This document shows positions 9,597-21,600 of a stretch of 23,027 bases of DNA, in pieces. The position numbers were made by a program, and so were the translations under genes. The notes beneath the pieces were generated by a model, which saw nothing but the letters and a program-made list of their open reading frames with translations, ran no database searches and was not told the DNA's origin. The DNA comes from Nitrogeniibacter sp041600915 (GTDB lineage: Bacteria; Pseudomonadota; Gammaproteobacteria; Burkholderiales; Rhodocyclaceae), in contig JBFIJC010000022.1 of assembly GCA_041600915.1 (NCBI GenBank), forward strand, positions 1-23,027, written 5' to 3'. Each line of letters starts with the position of its first letter. Position 1 is the first letter of the stretch.

Positions 9597-9646
9597 CGAT
9601 GCACCCGCATCACAGCCCCCGCGACGCACCAAACGGGAGATGTACC

Positions 9647-12600
9647 GTGAGTCAAGGGGCCCTTACCTATCTGCGTCGTCAATACCTTTGCGTGTTGCGC
9701 CGCTGTGCCTTCCTCAACGCCTTTTCGAGCTGGCTGCTGCTCGCCGCCCCGATGGCCATGGCGGGGCAGCCCGGCATCGTCACCGACGGGCGCACCGCGA
9801 CCACGCTGACGCAGGCGGGGGCGGTCACGGACATCACCACCGCGACGGTCAAGGGCAGCAACGCCTTCAACTCCTTCTCCCGTTTCAACATCGGCTCGGG
9901 CCAGACGGTCAATCTGCATCTGCCCCAGCAAGCGGCCAACCTGCTCAATCTGGTGCGCAACGAGCGCAGCCAGATCGACGGGGTGATGAACGCCTACAAA
10001 GACGGGCGCATCGGCGGCAACGTCTTCTTCTTCAACCCGCACGGCATGGTGGTGGGCGCGCAGGGACAGATCAACGTCGGCAGCCTCACCGTCGCCACGC
10101 CGACGCCGGCCTATATGGAGCGCCTGATCGGCCCCGGCGGCGCGATTGACGACGTGGCGGTCGAGCAAGCCTTGCGCGGCGAGATTCCGCTGTCCGAGTC
10201 GGGTCTGATCACGGTCAAGGGCTCGGTCAAAGCCGCCCGTGCGGTGCAACTGGCCGCCGCCAACGTGAACATTGACGGCGGCGCCCGCATCGAAGCCGGC
10301 GCTGCTGCACATGCCGGCTTTGGCGCACTGGTGAACATCGACGGCCTGGAGGCCGGCGCGCAAATGCTGCAAGACGGCGACACGGTGCGCATCATTGCCG
10401 TTGACGCAGTCAACATCGCCGGCGCGGTGTCGGCCGATGGCGCGGCGGGCGAAACCGCAGGCCGCATCCGCATCGACGCGGGCGGCGACATCACCGTCGC
10501 TGACGGCGGCCGGGTGTCGGCCGACGGCCGTGGCGCGAACTCGGACGGCGGCAAGATCCGCGTCTGGGCCGAAGACACGGCCACGCTGGCCACCGGCGGG
10601 GAGCTCTCCGCCCGTGGCGGCGAGATCTCCGGCGACGGCGGTCACATCGAATTCTCGGCCACCGAAACCGTCCGCCTCGAAGGCGGCGCGCTGAAGGCCA
10701 ATGCAACCAGCGGCAAACGCGGTGCGGTGCTGATCGACCCCAACAACATCGAGGTGGTCTCGGCCAACCAGCACACCGACGGCGCCGACTTCACCCTGAT
10801 CGCCAACGACAAGATCACCGTCGGCGACAACATCACCATCTCCACCCGCGACATCGCCAACCCCACCACCGGCAACCACGCCACCGACGCCTCGCAGGGC
10901 GACTCGGGCGATCTCACGCTGCGTGCCTCGAACGTCGAGCTCAAAGCCGGCAGCCGCCTGCTCGCCCACGCCGACAGCGGCAGAACCGGCGGCGACGTGA
11001 AAGTCGAAGGTCGCACCCTGGACGCCATCGGCGCGGTCCGCGACGTGAACGCCAGCGTGTCGCTGACCGAAGCGACGGTGACCGGCAAGGACATCACCAT
11101 CCGTTCGTCCGCCGAGACCTCGCTGGTGCAGGAGCTGCTCGAAAACAACCCGGCGCTGACCGTAGCCGACGCCCAGCGCCAGATCGACCAGGAGCTCGAC
11201 GACCCCATCGACGGCATCGGCGGCGCCTTCCTCAGCGTCACCACCAAAGCCACCGCCACCACCACCGTGCTCGGCAGCAAAGTCACCGGCAGCGGCAAGG
11301 TGACGATCAGCAGCCACGCCGGTGCGCGCTCGGGCTTCGAGAAAACCGCCACCGCCACCACCACCATCGGTGACAGCGGCGCCATCAAGAGCGAGATCCG
11401 TGGCGACACGGTCGACATCACCTCGACCGCCACCACCTCGCTGTCCTACAAGATCCTCGGCACGGTCACCAAGCTGCTCGACCAGAGCTGGCTGCCCGAC
11501 CCCGACGGTCCGCTGATCAGCGCGCTGGACGACAACCTGTTCGACTTCAACTCGGTGCCGCTGGTGGCGCTGTCCACGGCCAAGGCCACCACCCTGGTCG
11601 ATGGCGCCTCGCTGATCATCGGCACCGACACGGTGACCATCGGCGCGGATGCCGACTCGGCCGCCAAGCCCACCTTCAGCAGCCCCTTCCTGTTCTCGGC
11701 GGCGTGGGGTGAATCCACCGCCGAGGCCCGCGCCCGCGTGGTCGGCACGGCCAACGTCACCGCCACCAACGCGCTGACGGTGCAGGCCCATACCAACACC
11801 GAGATCGACGTGACCGCCACGGTCAATTCGATCAACAAGCCGGTCGACGCCACCTTTGTGCGCGCCAACACCCACATCACCACGATTGCCGAGGTCGGTG
11901 ACTCCACCACGACCACCGGCGGCTCGATCAGCGTCGACGCGCAGACCGAAGCCGAGATCAACGCCGCCGCCGACGCCAAGAACACCGGCGGCAGCGGTGT
12001 CGGCCTGTCGCTGGCGATCTCTGATACCACCTCGACCACCACCGCCACCCTGGGCGGCACGGCCGAAGCCACCACCGGCAGCGTCAGCGTCACCGCCAAT
12101 GCCGACATCGAAGAGGGCAACTCGGCCAACGCCGCCACGCTGGGCAACCCCTCGTCGATCTCGGCCAAGATCACCAACTTCAAGGCCGGCATCCAGCGCA
12201 ATGTGGTGGGCGGCATTCTCAAGGCCACCGGCAAGATCAACCCGACCACCGCCGACCGCCTCACCAGCTTCCTCTTCCCGGGCATCAAGGAAGGCAAGTT
12301 CAACGCCGCCGGTGCAGTGGCGTGGACCACCGGCAGCAACACCGCCACCGCCTCGATCGCCCCGCTGGCCGACGTGAAAGCCGCAGGCGGCATCTCGGTC
12401 ACCGCCAAGGTCACCGACGACCCCAGCTCCAGCGCCGGCGCCAAGACCAGTTCCACCGGCTCGGCCGTGGGCGGCTCGGTGGCCTACGGCAGCTTCGTGA
12501 ACACCGCCAATGCCTTCATCGGCAAGGGCGCCACGGTCGACGCCAAGGGCGCACTGCTGGTCGACGCGCAAACCCATGTGCCCTACCCGTGGCAGATCGA

Positions 12601-15600
12601 CTGGGAAGACCCGGACGAGATCCTGAACTTCCTGCAAGGTGGCGTGCTGGACATGTTCCTCACCACCTACTCGATCAACTCGGCCAAGGGCAAGAGCGGC
12701 ATCGGCCTGGCCGTGGGCGTGAACCTGTTCGACCTCGACAACAACGCCACCGCCACTATTGATGAAGGCGCGCAGATCAACACCCGCTACAAGGCCATAC
12801 CCGGTCTGGCCAGCCAGTCGGTCAAGGTCAGCGCCAAGAACGACATCAGCCTCACCGGCGCGGTCGGCATCCTGTCCAAGAAATTCTTCGGCACCAGCGG
12901 CGGCAAGGCCGCCATCGGCGGCTCGGCCGGGCTGATCAGCATCGACACCAACGCCAGCGCCACCATCCGCGGCAATGCCACGGTCAACAGCGCCAATACG
13001 GTCGATGTCGAAGCGCTGAACATCCAGCGCGTGGTCACCGTCACCGAAGCGGGCGGCCAGTCCGACAGCGTCGGCGTCGAAGGCGCGGTGTCGATCAACA
13101 CCCTCACCAACGCTTCAGTCGCGGCGATTGACGACGACGCCTCCGTGGATGCCGGCGGCGACATCACCCTCACCGCCAAGGGCGATCTGGAAAACATCTC
13201 GGTCGCCGGTGGCGTGGTCGCCACCAAGGGCCAGGTCGGCATCGGCTTCTCGGTGTCGGTCAACACCATCGTCTCCGACGTCGCCGCCTACATCGGCAAC
13301 TTCGACCCGCTCGGCCTCGACCTCGTCCCGGCGCTGGGCAACATCAGCACCACCGGCAAGGTCAACCTGGTCGCCGCCTCGGAAGTTTCGCAAGGCGCCT
13401 ACTCGGTCGCCGGTGCGCTCGCCACCGACAGCAAGGCACAGACCGACATGCCCGCCGGCGCCAGCGACACGCAGGACGGCGCCGGCAGCGGCACGGCCAG
13501 CAAGTCCGGCAAGGGCAAGTTCGGCGTGGCGGTCTCGGCCGACGTATCGATCAACGACGTCAAGGCCGACACCCAGGCCTACATTTCCGATGGCGCAACG
13601 ATCGCCGCCGCCACCGCGCTCGACCTCGACGCCACCAACACGCTCGCCCTGTCGGCCCTGTCCGGCGCGGTCACCATCTCCACCCAGCAAAGCGGCAACG
13701 CGCTGGCCGGCTCCTACGCGCAGAATTCGCTGGCCGGCATCACCGCCGCCTATGCCGACGACGCCACACTGACGCTCTCCGGCCCGCTCACCGCCGACGC
13801 AAAAACCACCGGCACCATCGAGACGCTCTCCGCCTCGGTGGCCGGCACCAAGGGCAAGGTCGGCGTGGCCGGCTCGGTGTCGATCAACGCCATCGACAAC
13901 GCCACCAAGACCTATCTGAGCAATGTGCTGCTCACCGGCGTGAGCACGGTCGGCCTCACCGCGCTGGATGACTCGACCATCCGCGCCATCGCCGGCGCCA
14001 TCGCCTTCGGCGGCAAGGCCGGCATCGGCCTGTCGTTCAGCTGGAACCAGCTCGACAACGACACCGAGAGCTGGATCGCCAACAGCGATGTGGACGCCAC
14101 CGGTCTGGTCAGCGTCGCCGCCACCACCGACAACAGCATCGACACCATCTCCGCCGCCATCGGCGCCAGCAAAGGCCCCATGGCCGGCGCGGCGGCGGTG
14201 ACCATCAACACCATCGACAACACCACCAAGACCTGGATCGCCGGCACCCGTGGTGGCGACGGCGTCGACAGCGCCGCCAGCATCGCGCTGCAATCCACCG
14301 ACAGCTCGCGCATCTTCGGCCTGGCCGGCGCACTCGGCGCCACCACCGGGTCGGCCGGCGTCGGCGTGACCTTCGCCTGGAACGATGTCGACAACCTCGT
14401 CGACGCCCGCCTCAAGAACAACGCCAACGCTGAATCCACGGCCGGCGACGTCACCGTCAAGGCCGATTCGACCACCCACATCGAGGGCGTTTCCGCCGCT
14501 GGCGGGGTATCCGGCAAGGCCGGCGTGGCCGGCGCGGGCACGGTCGTGCAAGCCAAGAACACCGTCAAAGCCAGCATCGACGCCGGCTCGACGGCGATTG
14601 CCGACGGCAACGTGCATGTCGGCGCCTCGGATGATGTCGACCTCTTCAGCCTGGCCGGCAATGTCGCCGGCGGCGGCAAGGCAGGCATCGGCGCATCGGC
14701 CTCGGTGCTGATCACCGACAACACCGTCGAGGCGCGCATCGACGGCAGCGCCACCGGTCGCGGCAAGCGCGCCGCCATCGATGTGCCCACCGGCGAAAAG
14801 AACAGCGCCGGCACGGTGCTGACCGAATCGACGCGCGGCGTGGCGGTGACCGCCACCTCGCATGAAGACATCGAAACCATCGCCGCCGGCGGCTCGGGCG
14901 GCGGCAGCGCCGGCGTGGCCGGCTCGGCCACGGTCACCGACCTGACCGAAACCACCACCGCCGCCATCGGCAGCGGCGCGAGCATCAACCCGCTCGACGA
15001 CGGCAGCAGCACGCAGGATGTCACGGTGCGCGCCTCGGACGAGACCACCCTGCTCGGCGTCGCCGGCGCGGTGGCCTTTGGCGGCAGCGGCGGCGTCGGC
15101 GCCGGCGCCGACGTCGGCCTGATCGACAAGACCACCACCGCCAGCGTGGCCGGCAACGTCAAGGCCAATGACACCGTCACCGTCGACGCGCGCAGCGAAC
15201 AGGACATCACCTCGGTCGCCGCCTCGCTGTCAGCCGGTGGCTCGGCCGGCATCGCCGGCTCGGCCTCGGTCTACACCGTGGATGTCATCACCAAAGGCGA
15301 GGTCGCCGACGGCGCCACCATGCACAGCGATGGCAACGTGATCGTCTCAGCCGACGACGACAACGAAATGGACCTCATCGCCGGCAACGGCGCCTTCGGC
15401 GGCAGCGCCGGCGTGGGCGCCTCGGCCGCGGTGGCCATCCTCACCAAAACCGTCACCGCCCGCGTGGGCGACAGCGCCACGGTCGACGCGCTGGGCACCC
15501 GGACCGGCGTCACCGTGGCCGATGGCAGCTTCGACACCACCTACACCGCCAACGGCACCGACGAGGGCGAGATCAGCGCCCCCGCCGCCAGCAACCCCGA

Positions 15601-18600
15601 CGGCAGCGACAGCGCCGCCCTCACCGGCCAGCGCGTCGCCAACCGTGGCACCGCCACCGGCTTCCAGGGTCTGGCCGTAACCGCCACCAACAAGGACGAC
15701 GTCGAAACCATCTCGGCCACCGGCGCCGCCGCAGGCAGCGCCGCGATCACGCTGGCCGGCGACGTGAACGTCATCACCACCCATACCACCGCGGAGATCG
15801 CCGACAACGCGCAGATCAACCAGAACAACACCGGCGCAGGCACGGGCCAGTCGGTGCTGGTCGCAGCAGGTAACGACCACTACCAGATGGGCATTGCCGG
15901 CTCCGCCTCGGGTGCCGGCGCGGTCGGCATCGGCGCCGCGGCCGACGTACTGGTGGCCAGGCACACCACCCTCGCCAACGTGGGCGAATCGGCCGACGTG
16001 CGTGCCCGCAAGGACGTGTCGGTGATCGCCAGCGCGCAAGAAGAAATCCTCTCCATCGCCGCCGGTCTGGGCGTGGGCGGCACGGTCGGCGTGGCCGGCT
16101 CCACCTCGGTGCTGTCGATGACCAACGTCACCAGCGCCACCACCGGCACCGGCTCGGTGGTCGATGCCGACGGCAACGTGCGCATCATCGCCACCGATCA
16201 CACCGAAACCGACGTGGTCGACGGCACCCTCGCCGTCGGCCTCGGCGCGGCCGGCGTGGGCGGCGCGGTCGGCGTCACCCGTATCGAAAAAGACACCACT
16301 GCCGGCGTCGGCGTGGGCGCCACGGTCAATGCACGCGGCAACAACACCGCCAGCATGCAGGCCCTGTCGGGCAACGACCTGACCGACCGCGACGCCATCA
16401 CCGGCCTGATGGTCGAGGCCAATTCAAGCGAAGACCTGTTCTCGGTCGCCGCCAGCGGCGCGGGCGGCTTCTACGCCGGCGTGTCCGGCGCGGTCACCGT
16501 CACCAGTGTCGATTCAGACACCACCGCCGTCATCGGCAACGGCGCGCTGATCAACCAGGGCGTAACCAACGGCAGCGCGACGCAGGATGTGAACGTCAGC
16601 GCCAGGAACCACGCCAAACTCGACGCCTACACCGGCTCGCTCGCGCTCGGCGCGGTCGGCGCGGCCGGCGGCGTGGATGTGGGCACGGTCAAGAACGACA
16701 CCACGGCCCTCATCGACAACAGCGCGCAGGTCTCGGCCAGGCGCGATGTGGATGTGAACGCACTCACCAGCGCCGACATCGACTCGATCACCGTCAGCGC
16801 CTCGGGCGGCATCGGCGCGATTGCCGGTGGCATCTCGGTGTACAGCGTGGGCAGCGGGCTGGACGCCGAAGGGCGCAAGCGCCTCAAGTCCGACAGCGGC
16901 GACTTTGGCGATGTGAACAGCTACGCCGACGACCAGGCCAGCGACGGCAGCATCAACAGCCTGCTCGCCGGCTCGGACGATGCGCGCATTCGCAACGCCG
17001 GCACGCAGTCGCAGACGGCACGCGCCGGGGTCAGCATTTCGGGCGATCTGGCCGGCGCCAACACGGCCGGCACCACCGCCACCATCGGCGACGCCAATGT
17101 CACCACCGGCGGCGCCATCGACATCGACGCGCGTCAGGACATCGACGTCAAAGTGCTGGCCGGCGGTGCGTCGGTGGGCGGCGTGGGTCTGGGCGTCGGG
17201 GTCGGCGTGGTTGCCGTCAATGCCGGCACGGCGGCCGATGTGGCTGCACTGGCCACACTCAACAGCGGCGGCGCCATCTCGGTGAGCGCCCACACCAAAA
17301 CCGTCAGCGACCTGACCGGCTTTGCCGGCAGCTACGGCGGCATCGCCATCGACGCGGCGCTGGCCTTTGTCACCGACAACAGCACCACCCGCGCCGCCAT
17401 CGGCGACGGCGTGCAGATTGTGGACGCCACCGGCGTCAGCGTCTCGGCCAGCGATGACCGCACAGCCGAGAGCGAAGCGGTCGGCGTAAGCGTCGGCGGC
17501 GCCGCCGCGGTCGGCGCCTCGGTGGCCACCGCCACCATCAACGGCGCCACGACGGCCAGCGGCGGCGACAACCTGCAGGTCGGCCAGTCGGCCGCCACGG
17601 TCGACAGCCTGGGCATCAACGCCGACTCGACCACCATCGCCAAAGCCAAGACCATCGCCGGCAAGGCCGGCATCGGCCTGGCGGCCAGCGGTTCGGTCGC
17701 CACGGCAAACAACCGGCCAAGCGTCAGCGCGACGCTGGGCACCAACGGCCGGATCACGGTGGCCGACACCGTGTCGGTCGGCGCCACCGGCCGCACCCGC
17801 ACCGACGCCAACGCAATCGGGGTCAATGTCTCGGCCGGCGTCGGCATTGGCGCCTCCATCGCCACCGCCACCACGGCTGCCAATGTGACCAGCCTGATCG
17901 GCGCGAACTCGGTCATTACCGCCCGCGCGCTGAGCCTCGACGCCAACCGCAGCACCTTCGGGCTGGGGACCACCGCCAACGCCACCGGCGCCGCCGGCGG
18001 CCTGTTGCTCGGCGCCTCGGCCACCGACGCCGAAGCCAAGTCGACAGGCACGACCACGGCACAAGTGGGCGACGGCAGCACCCTCGACATCGCCGACACC
18101 GTGCAGGTCAGCGCCACCCAATCGACCCGCCAGCGCGCCGACACCACCGGCATCACCGGCGGGGCAATCGCTGCGGGCGGGACTGCATCCTGGGCCCACT
18201 CGAACAACACCACCCGCGCCATCGTGGGTGACAACGTGAGCATCTCGCACGCCGGGGCCGCTGCCGATAGCGTCGACGTCACCGCCAGCGGCAACGACGA
18301 CAACCGCGCCAGCACGGTCGCCGGCAGCGGCGGGCTGGGCTCGCTGGTGGCGGCCAATGCCACCACCGACACCACCACCCACACCACGGCAGCGCTCGGC
18401 ACCGCCGCGGGCGGCAGCGGCCAGATCAAGGCGACGCGTATCGACGTGGCCGCCACCCAGGCCGGCCGGATCGACGCCTCGGCCGACTCCACCAACGCCT
18501 CGGCCGTCGGCTACTCGGGCGCCAAGGCGACCAACACCGCAGACACCCACACCAACGCCACCATCGGCCGCAACCTCACTGTGCAGTCCGAGGCGCTGCG

Positions 18601-21600
18601 TGTCAGCGCCAGCAACACCATCACCAAGCCCAGCGCGGGTTACCAGGTTGATTCGGGCTCCGGCGGCCTGCTCAACGGTGCTGCGGCACGCAGCCAGACC
18701 ACCATCCGCAACCGGGCCAGCGTCGATATCAGCGACGGCGCGACGATCACCATCGAGAACGGCACCGACGCCGGTGGCGTGCTCGACGTGGCGGCGCTCA
18801 ACACGGTGAATGCCCACGATTCCGTACGCCTCGACTCGGGCGGCGCCATCGCCATTGCCCGCGCCGAATCGACCATCAACAACGATCTGAACGACGGCAC
18901 CGTCCGCATCGGCAGCGCGACGATTCGGAGCGACGGCGAAATCAACGTGTCGGCGCGTACCGATGCCGACGTGAATGCCGAAGCACGCTCCAAGACCTAC
19001 GGTGTCGCCGGCGCCGCCGAGGGCCGCAGCCGCGCCTATGTGAAGGCCGACAACGCGGTCAAGCTCGCCAGCGGTGCCGACATCGAAGCCGAACACGATG
19101 TGTACCTGATGGCCGGCACCGACCGCAGCACCGGCAACCAGCTCAACGCCGATGCCGACACGCGCCTGTGGAACCGCACCGCCTTGCCGATCGAGAACGA
19201 CCCGCAGGCGTATGGCGAGATCAACCAGCACAACACCATCGATGTCGCCACCGGCGCCACCGTGCGCTCGGTACGCAGCGTGCACCTGACGGCGAGCGAG
19301 GGCACCCACACCACCCGCGGCTTTGGTGAAGGCACCGACGCCTACCGCGAGGTCTTGTCGGCCATCGGCGAGTTCTTCGGCGCAGATACCTCGTCGCTCA
19401 AGATCCGCGCCGGCACCACCGCCGACAACAGCAACAACCCGTTCAACCCGGGTTCGGCGGTGAATGTCGATGGCGTGGTCGAAGCAGGGATCTGGCATCA
19501 CCAGTTCCTCACCTTCAATGCCGACGACACCGCCGTGACCTCCGAGCAGGTCAGCTACACCCTGCGCGACAACGTCCTCCTGTCCGATCTGCTGGCGGCC
19601 GAAATCACCGCGCTGCGCAATCGCGCCACTGCGGTACGCAACGCCGCCACCGACTACTCGGGCGAAACCAGCGCCGCTGATTACGCGCTGGCGCTCGACA
19701 ACGATGCCGACATCCTCGAAGCGCAGCTCGCCGCGCTGGGCGCAAACACCCGGGTCGGCTTCCTGGACGTCAATCCCATCCTCGCCACCACCGGCAATGT
19801 CGCCGTCACCGGCGACGCGATGACCGGCGGCGGCAGCCTGACCGCACCGGGCGATGTGCGCATCGATATCGATAACCACTCGACCCGCTTCATGACCACC
19901 AGCGCCCTGACCATTCCCGACGACGATGGCGGCAAGGTGTTGTTCAATGGCCGCAGCGTGTCCTCCGCCACCGACATCAACGCCCGCAACGCACTGGGCA
20001 AGCGCACCGGCGTGGCCGTCACCAGCGCCCTCACCACCGCCAAGCCGGTGATCCGGATCGAAAACAAGAACGACACCGACGTGACGCCGAACGGCGCCGC
20101 CCAGCTGTGGATCTTTGGCGACATCACCAACCTGCGCGGCCTGGCCCAGGCCAAGAGCCACGGCACCATTCGCTCCTCGGCCAAGATCAATGCGGAAACG
20201 GTCGACATCGCTACCGGCGGCGATTTCATCCAGACCTACACCCCGGGCTTCACCCATCAGGGCGGCAACCCGATCAGCCAGCTGGGCAGCCTGCCGGGTT
20301 CCCGCGAGGGCGCAGCCATCGCCCTGGGCGGCTCGGACAGCGCCGATAGCGCCGCCGGCGACTACAGCACCAACACCACGCCGCATCTATGCACCGGCGA
20401 CAGGTGCAGCACCACGATCGCCGGCAACAATGTGTACATCAGCGGCGAGAAGCTCAATATCAACGGGCTGATCCAGGCCGGCCTGCCCGACCGCAGCATC
20501 AACATCACCAACGCCCTGGTCAGCGCCAAGGCCGGCGACATCGCCACCGCCAAGACCGCCTATCAGGCCAACCCGGACACCGCGCCGCAATACCTCGATC
20601 TCAACGACCCGGCGCCGGCGAGCACCGACATCAAGGTGCGCTACGACCTGGCCAACGACCGCCTCGAACTGAGCAACGTGCGTATGGGCGGCGGCCACAT
20701 GGAGCTGTTCGGCAACATCTTCTCCACCGGCAACGGCGAGCTGAAGGTACTCGATGGCTATGGCCGCATCACGGTCAACAACACCAGCAACTACGACGTG
20801 GTGCTCAACCGCCTCGACACCGGCCCCGGCGTTGAAGGCACGATCAAGATCACCGACCTGGCCAAACGGGTGATCATCCCCGGCAGCGCCGACATGAGCG
20901 GCACCTCCAACGCCGGCGTGCCGCTGGTGACCCTGATCAGCCGCCTCGGCAGCGCGGTGGTGGTCAAGGACAGTCGCACTACCGACGCCGACGGCAACCC
21001 GACCTACCAGGTCTCGAGTACCACCGGCCGCGACGGTCACTACGACCCGGTCGCCAACCGCCGCTTCAACTGGATCAGCGGCCGCAAGCAGGCATGGACC
21101 GAGGACCGGATCTACACCAAGAAGATCCTGCTCGGCGCCGACTGGCTCTGGGCCGACACCGACGACCCGGACAAGATCACCCCGGGGACGCCCGTCTACA
21201 CCGATCGCCTGACCGGCGACTGGCTGTCGATTGGCGGCGGTTCCGATCAGTACAAGATGAACTACACCCAATCGACCACCGGCAAGGTGCGGACCGCGGG
21301 CCCGACCGAAAGCAACCGGTCTTGCATCGGCTTCTGCGATGTCGCCATCTACGAGCAGGTGACCATCACCACCACCTACAAGTGGACGGTGTACGAGTAC
21401 TTCAACCACAGCCTCAACGCATCGAACCGCATCGACATCAACTTCACCGGCTACGACACCTCCAATGTCACGGTCAATTCGACCACCGGGCAGGTGATGT
21501 TCAACGGCCTGGTGCGCAGCGTGGCCGGCGATACGCTGATCAACGCTGGCGGCGGCATGGCCAGCCTCTCTGACGCGGGCTACATCGTCGGCAGCAATGT

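Larger units (their letters stand above)
9150..9646. other. Non-coding region upstream of the giant adhesin gene
   Basis: 497 bases without a convincing gene. The middle (about 9280-9410) is visibly more AT-rich than its surroundings and is the likely promoter zone. Items seen: a hairpin at 9189-9225, the 11-mer TGGCTGACACA twice (9202-9212 and 9409-9419), an inverted repeat CACCG-AA-CGGTA near 9353-9364, an FNR-box-like 14-mer (9392-9405), a long stem-loop (9406-9435) and a short palindrome (9584-9596). I could not fix a -10/-35 pair. The leader would be long, over 200 bases, if transcription starts near the FNR-like site. Confidence 0.6.

Noticed and set aside
9399..9650. A possible 83-codon gene before the adhesin.
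   Set aside because: Its start codon lies inside the FNR-like site and stem-loop, it has no ribosome binding site, its composition is unremarkable, and it overlaps the adhesin start. More likely leader sequence.
13901..16855. Repeats as a CRISPR array or DNA-level satellite.
   Set aside because: The units are repeated at protein level within one frame, with variable lengths and no constant short direct repeats with unique spacers.
16514..20386. A 1290-codon open frame on the minus strand opposite the adhesin (others at 9524-12637, 13115-14863 and 20387-22603).
   Set aside because: They lie antisense to a clearly coding frame with a TPS domain and repeats. Their translations are low-complexity Gly/Ala/Val/Arg/Asp strings with no known motif, as expected when GC-rich GCC/GGC/ACC codons are read backwards.
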